Source: Candidatus Gastranaerophilales bacterium (lineage in GTDB: Bacteria > Cyanobacteriota > Vampirovibrionia > Gastranaerophilales > Gastranaerophilaceae). From it: a DNA stretch of 64,000 nucleotides. The stretch lies in assembly GCA_900552525.1 (NCBI GenBank), contig UNSK01000004.1, positions 15,705 through 79,704 on the forward strand. The letters are read 5' to 3'. A model generated the notes under the pieces. It saw only the letters and a list, made by a program, of their open reading frames with translations, had not been told where the DNA came from and did no database searches. A program made the translations under genes and the position numbers. Below are positions 60,380-64,000 of this stretch, piece after piece; the first letter of the stretch is position 1, and every line of letters starts with the position of its first letter.

Positions 60380-61099
60380 TTAAGTTATCCCTTCGCAGAG
60401 AGCTTTCATCTCCTTAACGGCCTGTTCCAAACCTACAAAGATTGAGCGGGCAATAATTGAATGCCCTATATTTAGCTCTACAAGGTTAGGTATTTCGTGC
60501 ATTCTATGTACGTTCTGGTAATTCAAACCGTGACCTGCATTTACTTTTAGCCCGAAATTCTGTGCAAATATTGCAGCGCCTTTTAAGTCTTCAAAAGCTT
60601 TTTCTTCCTCAAGCGTACCGAAAGCTTCGGAATATCTTCCCGTGTGAAGCTCTATAAACGGTGCACCTGTTTTTGATACTGCGTTTATCTGCTGGATGTC
60701 AGGATCGATAAAGAAACTTACTTCTATATTTTTCGCAAGCAAAGGTTTTACAAATTCAATTGCTCTGTCAAGTTGTCCTTCGACATCCAGACCGCCTTCT
60801 GTAGTTAATTCCTGTCTTTTTTCCGGCACAAGACAAATAGCATGGGGTCTTATACGGAGTGCAATTTCCTGCATTTCATCTGTCATTGCCATTTCTAAAT
60901 TCAGGCGTGTTCTCGGAAGCATTCTTATTGCCTCCACATCAGCATCTTTAATGTGGCGCCTGTCCTCTCTCAGGTGGGTTGTAATTGAAGCAACTCCGCA
61001 TTCTTTGCAAATTCTTGCAGCAGTAAGTACATCAGGTTCAATCCCGCCTCTCGCATTTCTTAATGTCGCTATATGATCTATGTTTACACCTAATAACAT
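60380..61099 (-). CDS. pdxJ: Pyridoxine 5'-phosphate synthase
   Basis: The 239-residue TIM barrel has LGVNIDHIATLRNARGG, SITTHLREDRRHI, NLEMAMTDEM, ICLVPEKRQELTTEGGLDV, VSFFIDPD, IELHTGRYSEAF, NAGHGLNY and ELNIGHSIIARSIF. It makes pyridoxine phosphate in the DXP-dependent vitamin B6 pathway. It overlaps the end of murT by 10 bases and is downstream of it. Confidence 0.97.
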   Translation of the reverse strand: MLLGVNIDHIATLRNARGGIEPDVLTAARICKECGVASITTHLREDRRHIKDADVEAIRMLPRTRLNLEMAMTDEMQEIALRIRPHAICLVPEKRQELTTEGGLDVEGQLDRAIEFVKPLLAKNIEVSFFIDPDIQQINAVSKTGAPFIELHTGRYSEAFGTLEEEKAFEDLKGAAIFAQNFGLKVNAGHGLNYQNVHRMHEIPNLVELNIGHSIIARSIFVGLEQAVKEMKALCEGIT

Positions 61100-62400
61100 T
61101 TTTTCAAAATCCTCATCCTGTTTAGTTTTAATAACGCCGTATAAGTCGGCAGTATCGTAATATTATTATCTGCTGTTTTTCCAATATATTCAACAGCTTT
61201 TTCAATATCATTAATAATTTTAATTTTTTCAACCCCTGCATACTTAAGTCTTAACGCCATATCATTGGCTCTTATGCCGGATACTACAATCTCGTTTTTA
61301 TTATTATTTATAACTTCAAATTCTGCATCCCAGAGCCACGAAACATCGCGCCCGTCAGCATAATTATCATTTATTATTATCAGCAGATTGGAGTCTTTAT
61401 CAACTGTTTTAAGAACCTCGTTAGCTCCGATAGGGTTTTTGATAAGCTGAATCAGTGTCTTTTTTCCATTCAACTCCTTTACTTCACTTCGTCCAAAGGC
61501 AACCTTAAAGCTTGATAAATGTTTATTGATATCTTTAATTTCTAATTCTTTGCAGAGTGCAATTGCTGCAAGTGCATTGTAGGCGTTAAATAATCCTACA
61601 AGAGGTATTGTAAAGCTTTCATCGTCTATTTGTATGACCGAATATTCTCTATGAATAGTAACATCAGCTTTATATTTCGGCTCAGGACGTCTAAAACCGC
61701 AGCTGCAGTAATAATGCCCCTGCTGTGCAAAAAATTTTTTCTCATACTCTAGAGGTTTACCGCAAGGGCAGTTAAAAGCTTCTTCTACATCAGATTTACC
61801 TTTCAGGCTTTCGTCTGCATAATAAACATTTTCTATGCCGTAATAAATTTTGTTACGCCCTTCAAATGATGCCACAAGCGGGTCATCTGCATTGAGTAAA
61901 AGTTTTAACTCTCTTTTTTTATTAATTCCTTCCTGAATAAGTCTTTTGGTTGTTGCAAGTTCACCGTATCTGTCAAGCTGATCGCGGAAAAGGTTTGTAA
62001 CTATCAGATAATCTGCATCAAATTGGTCATAAATTTTTGCCAGATAAGCTTCATCAGATTCAATAACAGAAAAATCAGTTTGTTCGCACGGATTTAGTGA
62101 AACGGCAACAGCATTTACAACACCTGTAAGCATGTTAGCACCCATTGCATTATTGATAACGGATTTTCCGCTTTCTTTTATTAGATGGGTAATAAGTCCT
62201 GAGGTTGTTGTTTTACCATTTGTACCTGTGACATTAATTTTTGTGCTGATGTAAGGGTTGCATTGTTTGAGAAAATCAGGGCAGAGTTTTAAAACATATC
62301 TGCCTATAATGGAGGTTCCCGCAGACAGCCGGGTAAGCTGTAATGCCCTGTAGGCTGTTTTTGCGGCCAGAAGTGAAAAATAAAATCTTAAACTACCCAC
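61090..62400 (-). CDS. murT: Lipid II isoglutaminyl synthase, MurT subunit
   Basis: The protein of about 436 residues is a Mur ligase: VTGTNGKTTTSGLITHLI for ATP, then a zinc-ribbon insert with NCPCGKPLEYEKKFF and YYCSCGFRRPEP (the four-cysteine mark of MurT), and a C-terminal DUF1727 region with INDNYADGRDVSWLWDAEF. With the glutaminase GatD it amidates the lipid II glutamate. GatD, usually adjacent, is not in the window. I favour a GTG at 62400, 11 bases after GGAGG; a TTG at 62418 is the alternative. Confidence 0.9.
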   Translation of the reverse strand: MGSLRFYFSLLAAKTAYRALQLTRLSAGTSIIGRYVLKLCPDFLKQCNPYISTKINVTGTNGKTTTSGLITHLIKESGKSVINNAMGANMLTGVVNAVAVSLNPCEQTDFSVIESDEAYLAKIYDQFDADYLIVTNLFRDQLDRYGELATTKRLIQEGINKKRELKLLLNADDPLVASFEGRNKIYYGIENVYYADESLKGKSDVEEAFNCPCGKPLEYEKKFFAQQGHYYCSCGFRRPEPKYKADVTIHREYSVIQIDDESFTIPLVGLFNAYNALAAIALCKELEIKDINKHLSSFKVAFGRSEVKELNGKKTLIQLIKNPIGANEVLKTVDKDSNLLIIINDNYADGRDVSWLWDAEFEVINNNKNEIVVSGIRANDMALRLKYAGVEKIKIINDIEKAVEYIGKTADNNITILPTYTALLKLNRMRILKKCY

Positions 62401-62483
62401 CAGAATATAATCCTCCAAGTGTATTTTCTTTTATAACATTATAAAATATAATCTTATAATAATACAAATATGGACATAAAAGT

Positions 62484-62855
62484 ATGATTTTTACCTTATT
62501 TACAGCTATAGTTTTTATTGCAGAAGTAATAATTGCATTTACTATAATATTTCATTTGATAAAACTTGATAAATATTTTATCGAGGCATCGGAATTTATT
62601 GCCGCAGCAAAGCCAAAAATAAAGGATATTTCCGGGCTTGCAAAAGGTATTTCAGAACAAATGGCAGAGTTAGTTCCTATTTGGATTGACAATTTAAAAG
62701 ACCTGCGCAATAAGATAATACTTGCGAAACTCGAGAGTCTAATGTCAGCATTTTTATTTTGGAGTATTAATATAAAAGTCATGAGGAAATTTAAGCAATC
62801 AAAATTCTTAAAAGCAGCCTTCAAGGGTTTATCCCTTCTCCAAAATGTGGTATAA
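62484..62855 (+). CDS. Small membrane-anchored protein
   Basis: The 123-residue product has one N-terminal membrane helix (about 2-24) followed by amphipathic helices with KLDKYFIEASEFIAAAKPKIKDISGLAKGI, which resembles the layout of DUF948-type proteins such as the one at 63236. It begins a plus-strand set of four small genes before upp. The ribosome site is weak. Possibly an envelope or cell-shape accessory factor; not recognised. Confidence 0.6.
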   Translation: MIFTLFTAIVFIAEVIIAFTIIFHLIKLDKYFIEASEFIAAAKPKIKDISGLAKGISEQMAELVPIWIDNLKDLRNKIILAKLESLMSAFLFWSINIKVMRKFKQSKFLKAAFKGLSLLQNVV

Positions 62856-62895
62856 TGGATGGGCACAGAATACATAAATAAGAAAGAGGTACATT

Positions 62896-63207
62896 ATGAG
62901 TAAAGATAAATCTTCATTCGGCTTTGGAATGGGGCTCTTAGCCGGCGTAGTCGGCGGTATTATCGCAGGTATACTTTATGCACCGCGTCCCGGTTCTGAA
63001 ATGCGAGAAAAGGTTAAAGAAACTGTATGCGATCTTGCTGAAAAGCACTCTCCAGCTGTAAATGAAGCTAAAAAACAGGCTATGGAATCAATTGACCTGT
63101 TGAAATATAAACTTGAAAGACAGTACAAAAAGTTTTCTAATATGCTTAAATCAAAAAAAATGAGAAAAGCAAAAGAACTTGAAGAAGTGTCAGACTTCGA
63201 TTTTTAA
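62896..63207 (+). CDS. YtxH-domain protein
   Basis: The 103-residue protein has a Gly-rich membrane segment GMGLLAGVVGGIIAGILYAPRPGSEMREKVKE, the signature of YtxH proteins, followed by a helical basic tail. Family members are general-stress or envelope proteins without known activity. GAGGT precedes the ATG. It shares style with the 63667 gene. Confidence 0.8.
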   Translation: MSKDKSSFGFGMGLLAGVVGGIIAGILYAPRPGSEMREKVKETVCDLAEKHSPAVNEAKKQAMESIDLLKYKLERQYKKFSNMLKSKKMRKAKELEEVSDFDF

Positions 63208-63235
63208 TGAAATTGAATAATATAAAGGAAAATAA

Positions 63236-63604
63236 ATGGAAACAGTACAATTATATCAAAGTTTAACTTTTTTGGCTTACGCAACGGGTGTTATTGTAAT
63301 CCTCGTGGGCGCAATGCTTATAAAGGTTTTGTTTGATTTATCAAAACTTGCAAATAATGTTGACGAAACAGCAACGATTATTAAAACTGAGCTAGTACCT
63401 ACTTTGAAAAATATTAATAAGTCCGTAGAAATCGTAAGCGGAATTATTATCAAGGCAGATGAAGGCGTAAATAAGGTAAAAGAGGCTATAAAAAATTCGC
63501 CGCTTCACCTTTTATCAAAACTGTCAACGGTAACAGGAACAGTTGCAAAAGGATTTTTCAGCGGGCTGTGTTCAGCATTCAAAATTTTTGCCAAAAAGAA
63601 GTAA
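63236..63604 (+). CDS. DUF948-like membrane protein
   Basis: The 122-residue protein has an N-terminal membrane helix (about 12-34) and then a polar helical region with NNVDETATIIKTELVPTLKNINKSVEIVSGI, the DUF948 pattern, and a hydrophobic end (GTVAKGFFSGLCSAFKIFAKKK). DUF948 and YtxH genes are often neighbours, as here. AAGGA precedes the ATG. Role unknown. Confidence 0.65.
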   Translation: METVQLYQSLTFLAYATGVIVILVGAMLIKVLFDLSKLANNVDETATIIKTELVPTLKNINKSVEIVSGIIIKADEGVNKVKEAIKNSPLHLLSKLSTVTGTVAKGFFSGLCSAFKIFAKKK

Positions 63605-63666
63605 ATCACTTAACCAATATTAAAAATAATAAAAAAAGTTAAACTACAAATGAAGGAGAAAATAAT

Positions 63667-63858
63667 ATGTCAGTAACAAAATTTTTAACAGGCTTTGCGG
63701 TAGGAGCTGCAATAGGTGCTATAGCAGGTATTCTTCTTAATGCTATATTACGTGGTAATGATTATGAATTCGGTAAGAATCCAGCAGGTGACAGCAGCCG
63801 TGGAGTTTATGTTATGAACACAGACTCTGAAAATGAAGAATCAGAGGATAATAAGTAA
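63667..63858 (+). CDS. Small YtxH-like protein
   Basis: The 63-residue product has a Gly/Ala-rich membrane segment [24 protein letters not shown] followed by an acidic, disordered tail ending [17 protein letters not shown] precedes the ATG. It probably belongs with the 62896 and 63236 genes as an envelope set. Confidence 0.65.
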   Translation: MSVTKFLTGFAVGAAIGAIAGILLNAILRGNDYEFGKNPAGDSSRGVYVMNTDSENEESEDNK

Positions 63859-63887
63859 ATAATAATAAAATTTGGAGGTATTTAATA

Positions 63888-64000
63888 ATGATGGATTTTG
63901 AGAATGAGAAGAATATAACAATATTTACACATCCACTTATCCAGCATAAGATTTCAATTCTTAGAGATAAGAAAACAGGAACTAATGAATTCAGAAAGCT
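63888..64000 (+). CDS. upp: Uracil phosphoribosyltransferase (5' part only)
   Basis: The 37 visible residues include [22 protein letters not shown], the hallmark start of UPRTase, which turns uracil and PRPP into UMP. GGAGGT lies eight bases before the ATG. The gene runs past the window end. Confidence 0.85.
   Translation, partial: MMDFENEKNITIFTHPLIQHKISILRDKKTGTNEFRK

Overview
ORGANISM. This AT-rich, gene-dense window looks like the chromosome of an anaerobic gut bacterium of the Melainabacteria/Vampirovibrionia, probably Gastranaerophilales (inference, not a phylogeny). Supporting signs: the ATP synthase beta and epsilon genes form their own promoter-led unit, as in Cyanobacteria; there is a plant/cyanobacterial-style glutamate-cysteine ligase; full-length three-domain NifU sits beside NifS; a reverse-type rubrerythrin points to anaerobic peroxide defence; TolC-like and EmrA-like proteins imply two membranes; there is flagellin and a prepilin-type protein. 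LAYOUT. (1) 1-10.08 kb is an integrated accessory island. It carries a TPR fragment, a membrane-anchored Mrr-type nuclease, a DUF6876-like protein, a serine recombinase, small DNA-binding proteins, an Abi-like HEPN protein, a phage-type adenine methyltransferase, an HNH protein, and a divergent pair made of a HEPN protein and a class III nucleotide-cyclase-like protein. It ends exactly at the 3' part of a tRNA-Pro gene (CCA at 10079-10081) followed by that tRNA's terminator, the usual scar of tRNA-targeted integration. (2) 10.1-16.9 kb holds lineage-type genes: a four-gene operon whose first three products carry an F-[GK]-x-K-like motif near the N terminus, a prepilin-like protein, an orphan ABC permease and a TPR protein. 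(3) 17-25 kb has typA, a small Cys-rich protein, hpf, a glycosyltransferase, rdgB and a flagellin with a GLUG-like insert, preceded by an 11-G tract. (4) 25-34 kb is a minus-strand run: atpD-atpC, and a secreted protein, FkbH-like HAD protein, mraY-murD-ftsW-murG. (5) 34-43 kb has a membrane glycosyltransferase, gshA, rsmA, a phosphatase, and a coupled histidine kinase/response regulator/degenerate GspE-like operon, then rubrerythrin. (6) 43-51 kb has folate genes pabA and a pabB-pabC fusion, a marR-emrA operon divergent from a tolC-like gene, and relA/spoT. (7) 51-64 kb has a divergent alarmone-synthetase-like protein, two tandem plsC-like genes, ispE, rlmH, mscS, nifS-nifU, a DUF559 gene framed by inverted palindromic repeats, pdxJ, murT, small YtxH-like proteins, and the start of upp. 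HOW IT WORKS TOGETHER. The core part is a compact housekeeping block for cell wall, energy, Fe-S, isoprenoid, B6 and folate functions. The island is mostly conflict and mobility genes. REGULATORY STYLE. At least ten genes on both strands start 6-7 nt after a good -10 hexamer with no Shine-Dalgarno, so leaderless mRNAs appear common here. Several convergent gene pairs share their stop codons in TTAA or TTAG. MOST INTERESTING. The cyclase-like/HEPN pair; the DUF559-plus-palindromic-repeat unit; the RelA-like paralogue facing relA; the shared N-terminal F-G/K motif; an 18-residue in-frame insertion in MurD flanked by 15-bp direct repeats; and the leaderless gene class. All functions are read from motifs; no database search was run.
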